Shown piece after piece: positions 1-8,137 of a stretch of DNA of 24,584 nucleotides. The stretch comes from Chloroflexota bacterium (lineage in GTDB: Bacteria; Chloroflexota; Ktedonobacteria; Ktedonobacterales; Ktedonobacteraceae), in assembly GCA_902812455.1 (NCBI GenBank), contig CADDZH010000081.1:1-24584 (forward strand). The letters are read 5' to 3'. The translations under genes were made by a program, and so were the position numbers. The notes below the pieces were generated by a model. The model ran no database searches. It saw only the letters and a program-made list of their open reading frames with translations, and was not told the origin of the DNA. How positions within the stretch are numbered: position 1 is the first letter of the stretch; each line of letters begins with the position of its first letter.

Positions 1-33
1 CTCCAGATCTATGTTGTTGGGGGCCTCGGTCAT
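1..33 (-). CDS. 5' end of an unidentified gene running off the window
   Basis: An ATG at 33-31 opens a minus-strand frame reading M-T-E-A-P-N-N-I-D-L-E with no stop before the window edge. It lies 62 bases downstream of the uvrA stop on the same strand, so it could be the next gene. I see no clear ribosome-binding site before the ATG, and eleven codons are too few to identify a product. It could be chance. Confidence 0.3.
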   Translation of the reverse strand, partial: MTEAPNNIDLE

Positions 34-95
34 GGAGAAACAATGATTGGCCCCTACGGAGGTTCCGATCAATTGCTTAATCTTCGGCGGCGGGG

Positions 96-3000
96 TTACA
101 GCGTATTGGAGAAGACGGGCTGGGTTGTGTGCCCGGCATTGGCGAAGGCCAGTTCTTCAAGGAACATGCGCTTGAGGAACTGGCCGGTGTACGATTGCTC
201 GTTCTCGGCAACCTCTTCGGGCGTGCCTTCGGCAATGACGCGGCCTCCGTCGTCGCCACCCTCCGGGCCGAGATCGATGATCCAGTCGGCGCACTTGATT
301 ACTTCCATGTTGTGTTCGATCACCACAATGCTATTGCCGGCATCAACCAGGCGCTGGAGGACATGCAGCAGGCGCTCCACGTCGGCAAAGTGCAGTCCTG
401 TGGTTGGCTCATCCAGGATGTACATGGTGCGGCCGGTGGCACGGCGGGCCAGTTCTGTCGCCAGTTTGACGCGCTGCGCTTCGCCGCCAGAGAGTGTTGT
501 TGCCGGCTGGCCCAGGCGCATGTAGCCCAGGCCGACATCATTCAATGTTTTGAGCTTATTGTGGATCGAAGGGACGTTTGAGAAGAAGGCCATGGCCTCT
601 TCGATGGTCATATCCAGCACGTCGGCAATATTCTTGCCTTTGTAGTGGATCTCGAGCGCCTCGCGATTGTAACGTTTGCCCTTGCACACTTCGCATGGCA
701 CATAGACATCGGGCAAGAAGTTCATCTCGATCTTGACGATGCCCTCGCCTTTGCAGGCCTCGCAGCGCCCGCCCTTGACGTTGAATGAGAAGCGCCCGGG
801 CTGGTAGCCGCGTATTTTGGCCTCCGGTACCTGCGCGAACAGCTCGCGTATGCCTGTGAAAGCGTTGGTATAGGTAGCAGGATTCGAGCGCGGTGTGCGC
901 CCGATAGGCGACTGGTCGATGTCGATGACTTTGTCCAGGTACATTATGCCCTCTATGCTGTCATGTGCGCCGGGACGTTCATGCGCCCGGAAGAGGGCAT
1001 GTGCCAGCTTGCGGTACAGGATATCCGTGATGAGAGTACTTTTGCCGGAGCCGGAGACTCCTGTAACCACGACAAACTTGCCAAGGGGAATGTTCACATC
1101 AATATTTTTGAGATTGTTTTCCCGCGCTCCCCTGATCGTCAGCATGTGGCCGTTGCCTTCTCTCCGCTGCTGCGGCACAGGAATGTGACGACGGTGCGCC
1201 AGGTAATCGCCGGTGATAGAGTTGCGGTTATTGACGATCTCATCGAATGTGCCCTCTGCCACGATATGGCCGCCATGCTCGCCTGCGCCCGGGCCAATAT
1301 CGATGATATGATCGGCAGCGCGCATCGTATCTTCGTCGTGCTCAACCACGAGCAGGGTATTGCCGAGATCGCGCAGGCGCAGCAGGGTCTTGATCAGGCG
1401 ACCGTTGTCGCGCTGGTGCAGGCCAATGCTTGGCTCGTCAAGGATATAGAGCACGCCCATCAATCCTGAGCCGATCTGCGTGGCAAGGCGGATGCGCTGC
1501 GCTTCGCCCCCGGCGAGGGTGGCGGCAGCGCGATCCAGGGTGAGGTATTCCAGGCCGACATCGACGAGGAATTGCAGGCGAGCGCGGATCTCTTTCAAGA
1601 CCTGGCGAGCGATGATACGCTCCCGCTCGGTCAATGTTACAAGTACTAACGGCTCGCCGGGATTGATCGGGGCCAGCGGATCGGGTTTGCCCGGAGCATT
1701 TTGTATAGGCCCGTTCGTTTGAGGAGCCGCAGCTTCTAATTCCTGGAAAAAGCGCTGCGCCTGAACAATGGAGAGGCGCGTGACCTGCACGATGTTGCGG
1801 CCCCCGACGGTGACGGCCAGCGCTTCCGGCTTGAGGCGAGCGCCATGGCAATCGGGGCAGATGCGGGCAGACATGTAGCCCTCGATCTCCTCGCGTATGC
1901 CTTCGCTGTCGGTCTGTTTATAGCGGCGATCCAGGTTGGGGATCACACCCTCGAAGTTGACGTTGTAGGTGCGGGTGTGCCCGTGCTGCGGTGTGTAGCG
2001 GATGGTCAACTGTTCAGGTGTGCCATAGAGAACTTTCTGGCGCTGCTCCTCGGTAAGGTCGCGCCAGGGTGTATCGAGACTAAAATTGTATTTTCTGGCC
2101 AGAGCCTCTAAGATAGAGGCGTGCCACTGGCTGCCATTGATCACTTTGCTCCATGGGGCAATGGCACCCTGCCGCAAGCTCAGTTCGGGATGGGTTACAA
2201 CCAGTTCCGCGTCGATCTCCTGCTGCGTGCCCAGTCCGGTGCAGGTAGGGCAGGCGCCATGCGGGCTGTTAAAGCTAAACGTGCGGGGCGCGATTTCCGG
2301 TAAGCTGATGCCACAATAAACACAGGCAGCCTTCTCTGAGAAAAGTATCTCTTCACCGTCGATGACCGAGACCAGCACCACGCCATTGCCGAGCTTCAAG
2401 GTTGTCTCGAGTGAATCGGTCAGGCGCTGCCGGAGAGCAGGATCAGCATCGTCTTGAAGCTCTTCTATGGCTTGAGAAGCTCTCGCTCCATCTTCAAGCC
2501 CACGCAGGGTATCTCGCTCAGCATTGACATCGTAGAGCACAGGCCGCTCGGCAACTTTTTTCAATGTCTCCTGGGCAGGCCTGTGTGCTTTGCGAATAGG
2601 CAGGCGGTCAACAACCACCTCGATGGTATGCTTTTTCTGCTTGTCCAGCTCGATCTCCTCGCTCAGGTCATGAATTGTGCCATCGACTCGCACGCGCACA
2701 AAGCCTGAGCGGCGCATATCTTCGAAGATATTCTTGTATTCGCCTTTACGTCCCTGCACGAGTGGGGCGAGCAGCATGATGCGCGAGCCTTCAGGCAGGC
2801 TGAGGATGGCATCGACGATTTGCTGGACCGTTTGCTGGCTGACTTCTCGCCCGCAATTTGGGCAATGCGGATGTCCAATACGCGCGTATAATAGACGCAG
2901 GTAGTCGTAGATCTCGGTGACTGTGCCTACAGTCGAACGAGGATTATGCGTGGCGCCCTTCTGATCGATAGAGATAGCAGGGGAAAGACCATCGATATGA

Positions 3001-3227
3001 TCGACATCCGGCTTCTCCATCTTGTCAAGGAACTGGCGGGCGTAGGCCGAGAGCGATTCGATATAGCGCCGTTGCCCCTCGGCAAAAATAGTATCGAAGG
3101 CCAGGCTACTTTTGCCCGAACCGGAGAGACCAGTGATGACAACCAGCTTGTCACGGGGTATGGCTACATCGATATTTTTCAGGTTATGTTCGCGGGCACC
3201 GCGTACCAGGATTTTATCTTGAGGCAT
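96..3227 (-). CDS. uvrA: UvrABC excinuclease subunit A
   Basis: Damage-recognition ATPase of nucleotide excision repair; a UvrA dimer loads UvrB onto distorted DNA in the cytoplasm. Two ABC modules are visible: first Walker A GLSGSGKS near residues 33-40; first zinc finger (CVYC...CPTC) near 300-329; first signature LAGGEAQR with Walker [11 protein letters not shown]; second Walker A GVSGSGKS near 724; second zinc finger (CEAC...CEVC) near 820-846; second signature LSGGEAQR and [11 protein letters not shown] chose the ATG at 3227 ([15 protein letters not shown]), where the family's N-terminus normally begins; an in-frame TTG at 3236 would add three residues. Neither has a strong Shine-Dalgarno. 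At 1043 residues it is about 100 longer than typical UvrA, partly because of a Pro/Gly-rich insert near 496-530 just before the first signature domain, plus a C-terminal tail. It is divergent from lepB. Identity is certain. Confidence 0.98.
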   Translation of the reverse strand: MPQDKILVRGAREHNLKNIDVAIPRDKLVVITGLSGSGKSSLAFDTIFAEGQRRYIESLSAYARQFLDKMEKPDVDHIDGLSPAISIDQKGATHNPRSTVGTVTEIYDYLRLLYARIGHPHCPNCGREVSQQTVQQIVDAILSLPEGSRIMLLAPLVQGRKGEYKNIFEDMRRSGFVRVRVDGTIHDLSEEIELDKQKKHTIEVVVDRLPIRKAHRPAQETLKKVAERPVLYDVNAERDTLRGLEDGARASQAIEELQDDADPALRQRLTDSLETTLKLGNGVVLVSVIDGEEILFSEKAACVYCGISLPEIAPRTFSFNSPHGACPTCTGLGTQQEIDAELVVTHPELSLRQGAIAPWSKVINGSQWHASILEALARKYNFSLDTPWRDLTEEQRQKVLYGTPEQLTIRYTPQHGHTRTYNVNFEGVIPNLDRRYKQTDSEGIREEIEGYMSARICPDCHGARLKPEALAVTVGGRNIVQVTRLSIVQAQRFFQELEAAAPQTNGPIQNAPGKPDPLAPINPGEPLVLVTLTERERIIARQVLKEIRARLQFLVDVGLEYLTLDRAAATLAGGEAQRIRLATQIGSGLMGVLYILDEPSIGLHQRDNGRLIKTLLRLRDLGNTLLVVEHDEDTMRAADHIIDIGPGAGEHGGHIVAEGTFDEIVNNRNSITGDYLAHRRHIPVPQQRREGNGHMLTIRGARENNLKNIDVNIPLGKFVVVTGVSGSGKSTLITDILYRKLAHALFRAHERPGAHDSIEGIMYLDKVIDIDQSPIGRTPRSNPATYTNAFTGIRELFAQVPEAKIRGYQPGRFSFNVKGGRCEACKGEGIVKIEMNFLPDVYVPCEVCKGKRYNREALEIHYKGKNIADVLDMTIEEAMAFFSNVPSIHNKLKTLNDVGLGYMRLGQPATTLSGGEAQRVKLATELARRATGRTMYILDEPTTGLHFADVERLLHVLQRLVDAGNSIVVIEHNMEVIKCADWIIDLGPEGGDDGGRVIAEGTPEEVAENEQSYTGQFLKRMFLEELAFANAGHTTQPVFSNTL

Positions 3228-3248
3228 ACTATTCAACCAGGTGATTTT

Positions 3249-3281
3249 GATACAAACGTTCGATACTGTTCACTTATTATA
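3249..3281 (-). promoter_or_regulatory. Candidate uvrA promoter -10 with LexA-like operator
   Basis: On the minus strand a TATAAT hexamer lies at 3281-3276, followed by CGAACGTTTGTATC at 3262-3249. The latter matches the Gram-positive-type SOS box GAAC-N4-GTTY with one mismatch in the right half. A site just downstream of the -10 and about 25 bases before the uvrA ATG is where an SOS operator would be expected. A TTGACA at 3297-3292 is only 10 bases from the TATAAT, too close to be its -35. Seen by eye only; the LexA box of this lineage is not known to me. Confidence 0.3.
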
Positions 3282-3292
3282 CTACAATGGAT

Positions 3293-3748
3293 GTCAAGGG
3301 AGAGAAGAATAAATAACGGCCTGAGAGCGCTTGTTCTATAGAATAGAACAACATTGCGATAACCTTTATTTCCTATTGACGTACCATTCTTTAGGGTGAG
3401 TGACCAGGGCGGGCCGATAAATCGGCGCTGGGCACGATAAATCGGCCCCTACACTTCACCCGGAAGGATAGAGATCCTCAATCGGCGGTGGGTGCGATAA
3501 ATCGGGCTCTGTCGGGCGCGATAAATCGGGCCCCTACGGGTTACCCGGAGGTGTCAAGGGATAGAGAAATAGATCAGCTTTGAGAGCGATTAATCTATAG
3601 AATAGAACAAGATGGGGGTAACCTTTATTTCCTATTGACGTATCATTCTTTAGGGTGAGTGACCAGGGCGGGCCGATAAATCGGCGCTGGGCACGATAAA
3701 TCGGGTTCCACGATAAATCGGGAACCTACAGTTTACTCGGAGGGATGA
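3293..3748. repeat. Direct duplication with 260-bp period in the uvrA-lepB space, with hairpin repeats
   Basis: Two copies of a roughly 155-base block start at 3293 and 3553 (both begin GTCAAGGG) and share GAGAGCG, CTATAGAATAGAACAA, AACCTTTATTTCCTATTGACG, CATTCTTTAGGGTGAGTGA and a GCCGATAAATCGGC hairpin. Copy 1 contains a perfect inverted repeat, TTGTTCTAT at 3331-3339 and ATAGAACAA at 3343-3351, around AGA; copy 2 has a degraded left arm. Each copy ends in GATAAATCGG units with a CCTAC tail (3440s, 3530s, 3730s). The block occupies most of the 611-base space between the divergent uvrA and lepB starts. I see no coding potential. Confidence 0.8.
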
Positions 3749-3808
3749 AAACCCTTCCTATTTCTCATCTTGCTTCTAGTGGCTATATCTGGTACAGTTC
3801 TTTATACG

Positions 3809-3817
3809 TGGTATAAC
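3809..3817 (+). promoter_or_regulatory. Candidate extended -10 promoter of lepB
   Basis: TGG-TATAAC is an extended -10 (TGn plus TATAAC at 3812-3817), with no convincing -35. Start of transcription would be near 3824, giving a very short leader containing the AGGGAG ribosome-binding site at 3827-3832. Confidence 0.3.
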
Positions 3818-3838
3818 ATAGGCCTCAGGGAGATATGG

Positions 3839-4543
3839 ATGAATGCAGAACTAGACTTCGAGAAACGTTACCGGCTCGTGCGAGAGGTGATAGAGACTGT
3901 CGTACTGACGGTGCTCATGTTTCTGGTGATCCATACGGCGGTGCAGAATTTCAATGTTGAAGGCATGAGTATGGAGCCAACGCTGCACAATGGGGAGCTG
4001 ATCCTGGTAGATAAATGGTCATACCTCTTTCATGCGCCCTCGCGCGGCGATGTGATCGTCTTTGTGGCTCCGCCGCACCCAAGCGAAGATTATGTCAAGC
4101 GCATCATTGGCATCCCTGGAGATACGATCACCATTCGCGATACCACAGTGATCGTGGATGGAGTGAAGCTGGATGAGACCTATGTTGCTCCGCAAAACCA
4201 GGGCAATCCCTATGCATACAAGAATATCTCCAATATGATTGTCCCGCCCAATGAGTACTTTGTGCTGGGCGATAATCGCGCCGGAAGCTCGGATTCGCGA
4301 GACTGGGGATTTGTGCCGAGAGGCAATATTATCGGGCAGGCGGCGCTGGTCTACTGGCCTCTGGGGGAGGACAACGACGGTTTCTTACCCAATGTCTCTC
4401 CCGTCTTTGCCAATGTTCATCAAACGGGTGCATCGCCGTCCAGCAGCAGGCAGCCGCCGGTAGGCATGAACGTGGATGGGATGTTTCTTATAGCCATAGG
4501 CGGTGTATCGGTATTGTTTGTACGGAGGCGATTATACTGGTGA
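3839..4543 (+). CDS. lepB: Signal peptidase I
   Basis: Membrane serine protease that cleaves signal peptides from exported preproteins. The 234-residue protein has an N-terminal membrane helix at about 17-36, the Ser-containing box GMSMEPTL (nucleophile Ser44), the Lys-containing box DYVKRIIGIPGD (general base Lys87) and the GDNRAGSSDSRDWGFVP box. A second hydrophobic segment near the C-terminus (about 212-228) is followed by RRR, giving a possible C-terminal anchor. The ATG at 3839 is chosen because AGGGAG lies six bases upstream; a TTG at 3770 would add 23 residues without such a site. The last codon and stop (TGG TGA) lie inside the end of a repeat element beginning at 4537, so the original C-terminus may have been altered by an insertion. 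Monocistronic, divergent from uvrA. Confidence 0.95.
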   Translation: MNAELDFEKRYRLVREVIETVVLTVLMFLVIHTAVQNFNVEGMSMEPTLHNGELILVDKWSYLFHAPSRGDVIVFVAPPHPSEDYVKRIIGIPGDTITIRDTTVIVDGVKLDETYVAPQNQGNPYAYKNISNMIVPPNEYFVLGDNRAGSSDSRDWGFVPRGNIIGQAALVYWPLGEDNDGFLPNVSPVFANVHQTGASPSSSRQPPVGMNVDGMFLIAIGGVSVLFVRRRLYW

Positions 4544-4600
4544 TTCCCCGTAAGCAGAGGCAGGGCGGGGACAAGCCGCCTTTACAGGGGGTAGGTTTTT
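4537..4600. repeat. End of a CTGGTGATT-type element overlapping the lepB stop
   Basis: CTGGTGATTCCCCGTAAG at 4537-4554, followed by CAGAGGCAGGGCGGGGACAAG, closely matches the left end of the bounded element at 19249. The lepB stop TGA is part of it. No matching right end is seen downstream, so this is a truncated or decayed copy. From 4578 the sequence continues into an arm (CTTTACAGGGGGTAGGTTTTT region) that is inverted again at 4807-4825. Confidence 0.6.
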
Positions 4601-4909
4601 GGGTGAGCGAGGAGGCGCGAGGTCACGGGGACAAGCACAAGGCCCCTTCCCACCCTCGCCTGCCACAGGCTACCTTGCAGGGCGACAACGACGCTGCCGC
4701 GTCTCGTGTTCTGCTATTACCTCTCCCCCCGAGAGGGTGACTCAGTCGCCCTGCAAGGTAGCCTTGTCCCTACAGGCGACGATCCGCTTAAGAGGCGGAT
4801 TCACGGAAAAACCTACCCTTGTAAATCCACCCTCGCCCCTACGGCCTCTAATACACTTTTCGTTCGCTTGATGCCTAATGGGCGACCCTTGCGGTCGTCC
4901 TGGCAAGTT
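4601..4909. repeat. Composite intergenic repeat block with long cruciform
   Basis: Fills the lepB-kinase space. A perfect 20-base inverted repeat has arms at 4667-4686 and 4745-4764 (right arm GTCGCCCTGCAAGGTAGCCT), with a nested hairpin CCTCTC/GAGAGG at 4720-4736 in its loop. A second hairpin ATCCGC/GCGGAT is at 4782-4800. The stretch 4775-4845 (GAxGAxCCGxTTAAGAGG... AAAACCTACCCTTGT) recurs at 15955-16010 and 23531-23596. A hairpin with a GCAAG loop near 4880-4902 lies just past the kinase stop but lacks a T-run. No gene is supported here. Confidence 0.75.
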
Positions 4910-5761
4910 TTATTCAGCTTCGTTCAGTATCTCCAATGCGCGTGCAAGCGCGTTCCCGTCGCGGTAGCGCATCTCTGGGATCTTTTCCAGGCAGCGCATG
5001 ATGATATCTTCCAGCGCCTGGGGAATATTGGGATTGAACTGGCTGGGCGGTATTGGCAGGTCCTGGATATGCTGCATGGCGACCGCTACGGGCGTATCCC
5101 CATCAAAAGGCGGGTGGCCTGTCAACATCTCATACATGACGTTGCCAAGCATATATACATCAGTAGCAGGGCTGGCAATCTCGCTCTGTGCCAGCTCTGG
5201 AGCATAAGAATAATGGATGGCGGTGCCCCACACCTTGCCGGGGGGTGTGAGCCATTCAGCGTCGATGTCTTTAAAGCTGACGTCTCTAAACATGATTGCG
5301 ATACTAAAGCCTGTGAGCTTAATTGAACCATCACGTCCCACCAGGATATTCCGCGGTTTGATATTGCGGTGAACGATACCTCTTTGGTGAGCTGCACCTA
5401 GCCCGAGTGCGACATCGCGTGCCATGCTGATGGCCTGGTCAGCAGCGAGTAGCCCGCGTGCCCGCAAGTAGCGGCGCAGATCCGTGCCCTCTACTAACTC
5501 CATAGCAATGAAATACTTGCCATTGGCATCACCATGGTCATAGAACTGCACAATGTTGGGGTGTTGCAATAAAGACATCACCTTTGCCTCACGCTGAAAG
5601 CGCGCTACATACCATGGATCGGCGCTGTAGTTGTCGCGTAGCACCTTAATGGCGACAATCCGATCCATGCGCAGGTCGCGACCACGGTGAATCGTGGCCA
5701 TGTCGCCTCGCCCTATGGGGTCTTGTAACTGGTATCGCTCATTCAGAAATTCGAATTGCAT
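4910..5761 (-). CDS. Ser/Thr protein kinase-like protein, predicted pseudokinase
   Basis: A 283-residue PknB-type (Hanks) kinase fold with no transmembrane or sensor domain. Retained: glycine loop IGRGDMATIHRG (16-27), VAIK lysine (Lys39), the alpha-C glutamate (Glu58), catalytic-loop Lys135 and Asn138, APE at 187-189 and the F-helix Asp201. Lost: HRD reads HRN at 131-133, so the catalytic-base Asp is Asn, and DFG reads GFS at 151-153, so the metal-binding Asp is Gly. I checked both against the DNA (CACCGCAAT; ACAGGCTTTAGT). Such a protein may still bind nucleotide through Lys39/Glu58 but should not phosphorylate by the usual mechanism. The start has an ideal ribosome-binding site (GGAGGT, six bases before ATG). 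It lies 19 bases after the zinc-ribbon membrane gene on the same strand, so the two are probably co-transcribed. Fold certain; inactivity is inferred. Confidence 0.93.
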   Translation of the reverse strand: MQFEFLNERYQLQDPIGRGDMATIHRGRDLRMDRIVAIKVLRDNYSADPWYVARFQREAKVMSLLQHPNIVQFYDHGDANGKYFIAMELVEGTDLRRYLRARGLLAADQAISMARDVALGLGAAHQRGIVHRNIKPRNILVGRDGSIKLTGFSIAIMFRDVSFKDIDAEWLTPPGKVWGTAIHYSYAPELAQSEIASPATDVYMLGNVMYEMLTGHPPFDGDTPVAVAMQHIQDLPIPPSQFNPNIPQALEDIIMRCLEKIPEMRYRDGNALARALEILNEAE

Positions 5762-5780
5762 AGGATAACCTCCACTCAGA

Positions 5781-6857
5781 TCAAGGAATCAGTGTCGAGA
5801 TCGCGGACGGAACCGCCGATGGGATTGATGTTGGGATTGATGTCGGGATGGTCGTTGGGGTGCCGGAGGGCTGGCCGCTGCCGGCAAGCGGTGGGCCGAG
5901 CGTGAGATCTAATTCCTGGTTTGCCAGGCGCGCTGCGGTAATGGAGTGTTTGATCTTGACCTCGGCATCGGCAAAATGCCTGTTTACCGCTGCTGCCACT
6001 TGATCCGGGGTTAAAATGAGCGCGGCGATGCCTTCGATATTGACATTGGTAGCGATAAGCTTTCCTTTGCTTACGGCCAACTGGCCTGTAGCAGCGCAAT
6101 TGAAGCCGTAGACCTGAAAAGTAAAGCGGGCAAGGTCTGGTGTGATGGAGACTTGCGGATTCTGGATAATATCGGATGGCGAAGATTCAAGGACGAGCAA
6201 ATTGTTAAGAGCTTCCTGGGGAATTTTCACGGGGCCATCGGGCAAGAGCGAGATTTGCTCGGGAATGTTGTTGACTGCCTGCGTTAAGACATTATCAAGC
6301 CGGGATTGTGCGATGCTGCTCAAATACGGCTGGACGGCAAAGAACCAGGCTCCTCCTATAATCAGGACCAGGACAATAAGCACGATGAGGCCTCTGGTGA
6401 AACAGCCCATACGGCGGCGCCTGCGAGGAGCTTCTTGTTTCGAGGACAGGGTATTGGCCGCCGAGGGAGGGTTACGCTGGAAATAAGGCGCTGCTTGTGG
6501 CTGCGGCTGCGATCCTGGTTGTTGCGGAGCGGCAGGAGGGTTGCGTTGAAAATAAGGTGCTTGTGGTTGCGATCCAGACTGTGAAGGAGCCGAGGGAGGA
6601 TTACGCTGGAAATAAGGCGACTGTGGCTGTGGTGAGGAAGGCTGGGATTGAGGTGGTGCATACTGCTGAGGACTCTGCTGCGGATATTGTGTCTGGTCCG
6701 GGGAGGCTGGCAGTACAGGTGGCGCTTCGCGAGAAGATACAGGTTGATAGAGTGGCGCGGGGTTCGATTTAGCGCCATCCTGGGAGATGGACGCACCGCA
6801 GTTGGGGCAGAAACGAGCGTTGGGTTCCAGTGACCTGTTGCAGTTGGGACAGTTCAT
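5781..6857 (-). CDS. Zinc-ribbon, single-pass membrane protein with outer lipid-binding-like domain
   Basis: A 358-residue protein in four parts. An N-terminal zinc ribbon has Cys3, Cys6, Cys17 and Cys20. A Pro/Gln-rich linker (about 30-140) carries three copies of PYFQRNPPSA-like sequence at about 81, 101 and 124. A basic stretch (RRRRR, 145-149) precedes one membrane helix at about 155-175, predicting an inside N-terminus. An extracytoplasmic domain of about 165 residues follows, whose alternating pattern (LAVSKGKLIATNVNIEGI, then a helical LTPDQVAAAVNRHF) recalls the DUF2993/LmeA-type lipid-binding family. That resemblance is by eye and tentative. The tail is low-complexity Thr/Ile/Pro/Ser. 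I chose ATG 6857 (AGGTGG five bases upstream) over an in-frame GTG at 6866. First gene of an operon with the pseudokinase; the linker looks suited to protein-protein contacts. Confidence 0.85.
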   Translation of the reverse strand: MNCPNCNRSLEPNARFCPNCGASISQDGAKSNPAPLYQPVSSREAPPVLPASPDQTQYPQQSPQQYAPPQSQPSSPQPQSPYFQRNPPSAPSQSGSQPQAPYFQRNPPAAPQQPGSQPQPQAAPYFQRNPPSAANTLSSKQEAPRRRRRMGCFTRGLIVLIVLVLIIGGAWFFAVQPYLSSIAQSRLDNVLTQAVNNIPEQISLLPDGPVKIPQEALNNLLVLESSPSDIIQNPQVSITPDLARFTFQVYGFNCAATGQLAVSKGKLIATNVNIEGIAALILTPDQVAAAVNRHFADAEVKIKHSITAARLANQELDLTLGPPLAGSGQPSGTPTTIPTSIPTSIPSAVPSAISTLIP

Positions 6858-6893
6858 AATACCCACCTTTTCTTATTTTTCGGGCTTTCCGAC

Positions 6894-7104
6894 CTTTAGG
6901 GTGATGGACCAAGCAAGCCGATAAATCGGCGGTGGCCACGATAAATCGGGCCCTACAGTTCAGCCGCAAGGCAAGCCGATAAATCGGCGATGGCCACGAT
7001 AAATCGGGCCCTACGGTTCAGCCGCAGAGCGCGCCGATCAATCGGCGGTGGCCGAGATACATCGGGTTCCACGATTAATCGGGAACCTACAGTTCACCCG
7101 GAGG
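6894..7104. repeat. Three tandem 58-bp GATAAATCGG repeats upstream of the zinc-ribbon gene
   Basis: GCCGAT hairpins begin at 6917, 6975 and 7033, an exact 58-base period. Each unit reads GCCGATAAATCGGC (hairpin), a GGTGGCCACGATAAATCGGG-like segment, CCTAC, then GTTCAGCCGCA or similar. The third unit has decayed (GATCAATCGG, GATACATCGG). The start, TTTAGGGTGATGGACCA, matches the repeat block before lepB. Together with about 100 bases of unremarkable sequence this fills the space between the zinc-ribbon gene and the small gene at 7209. Confidence 0.85.
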
Positions 7105-7208
7105 CGTGGAAGCCTGTGTTTCGCCGTAAATTGACTGGAATATAGTATAAGCTGCTTTTGTTTGTATGTCTATGGGGTAGATCACAAAACGGATGACGTT
7201 CATGAGGC

Positions 7209-7664
7209 TTAGAGTTCGCGGTTGAGAATTTCGTTCATGGATGCGATAATCCTGGCTCGCATATCCGGGTCGCTATTGAGCACCTGTACCACCTGTTCGA
7301 TCAATGTTTGCTTTTGTGCTGGCGCCAGCGAAGAGCCAAAACGCTGGTACACGGCAGCAGCAGCGGCGCTATAAATCTTCTCTTCATCAGTCATTTGCCG
7401 GGTGGGCTGGCGTTGGGCATTGTGTTCGGTTGTGGTCCCCGGAGGGCTTTCCCCTCGAAGTGGAGTCAGGCCATCGGCAGAAAAAGGAACGTCTGAGCCG
7501 ATCAGGTGCGAGGAGTAAGGCGTTGCACGGTCGATATGCACGACGACAGTCTGTGTTGCCTCGTCGAGCTTGACGATGGTTCCTTCTAAGTAGATGACTT
7601 CGGGCGCACCCCAGTAAACTCGCTCTCCCAGGTGGAGGATCATACGCCGATTACTCCATTTCAT
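7209..7664 (-). CDS. Small protein of unknown function
   Basis: I do not recognise this 151-residue protein. The N-terminal half (about 8-70) looks like a small beta domain (GERVYWGAPEVIYLEGTIVK...VVVHID), perhaps SH3-like. A short Pro/Thr/Gln-rich linker (about 72-90) follows, then an alpha-helical C-terminal half (MTDEEKIYSAAAAAVYQRFG... to the end). No signal peptide, membrane helix or catalytic motif is visible. The start is uncertain: ATG 7664 gives MKWSNRRM; an ATG at 7703 and a TTG at 7712 lie upstream in frame, an ATG at 7643 downstream, and none has a good ribosome-binding site. The coding-like composition and clean domain pattern argue for a real gene. Confidence 0.65.
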   Translation of the reverse strand: MKWSNRRMILHLGERVYWGAPEVIYLEGTIVKLDEATQTVVVHIDRATPYSSHLIGSDVPFSADGLTPLRGESPPGTTTEHNAQRQPTRQMTDEEKIYSAAAAAVYQRFGSSLAPAQKQTLIEQVVQVLNSDPDMRARIIASMNEILNREL

Positions 7665-8137
7665 GATATGCTTGTGTATGCTCAGCAGGTTACATGATAG
7701 CATATGGAGCAAGGTCTAGAAGTTCAAACGAGTAGCCGGACAGTGGTTGTATGAATGGTGTGTCGCCAGCCAACCAAACGAGAGCGGGTGGCGAAAGTGG
7801 AACGAGGCCGATGAATCGGCGGTGGGCGCGATCATGAATGTTAACAAATTCATCGGGGGTATGATGGATTGCCTTTGGGCCGATCAATCGGCACTGGGCA
7901 CGATCAATCGGCCCCTACATCTATCCGGGCATGATTTTGTTCATCCTCATCATCGGGTTCCGCGATAAATCGGGCCCCTACGGGCTCGTTGGTGGATGAT
8001 TTCGTCAATATGCATAATTGGCCCATACAGGGGGTCAAGTGGTTGATCGATGTGGTATGCTACATAAGCGTTTATTTAATATGGTTGTGTTATGCTAAAA
8101 CTGACAGAAGTCATACAGAGGGCTTATTGATATTGAT
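7665..8137. repeat. Repeat-rich space upstream of mutS2
   Basis: Hairpin repeats of the GATAAATCGG/GATCAATCGG family occupy 7805-7986, with CCTAC tails near 7914 and 7979 and the phrase ATGATTTTGTTCAT near 7930, which recurs near 17769. The last 100 bases before mutS2 are AT-richer and contain two extended -10-like sites, TGG-TATGCT (8053-8061) and TGT-TATGCT (8088-8096), 35 bases apart. Either could serve mutS2; no good -35 is seen. Confidence 0.6.

Noticed and set aside
963..1469. 168-codon frame antisense to uvrA
   Set aside because: Lies fully inside a certain gene, with no domain or ribosome-binding site.
3276..3297. TTGACA plus TATAAT as one uvrA promoter
   Set aside because: The spacer is only 10 bases, too short for a standard sigma-70 promoter; only the -10 was kept as a candidate.
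4706..5326. 206-codon plus-strand frame
   Set aside because: Its 3' half is antisense to the kinase gene and its 5' half is repeat sequence.
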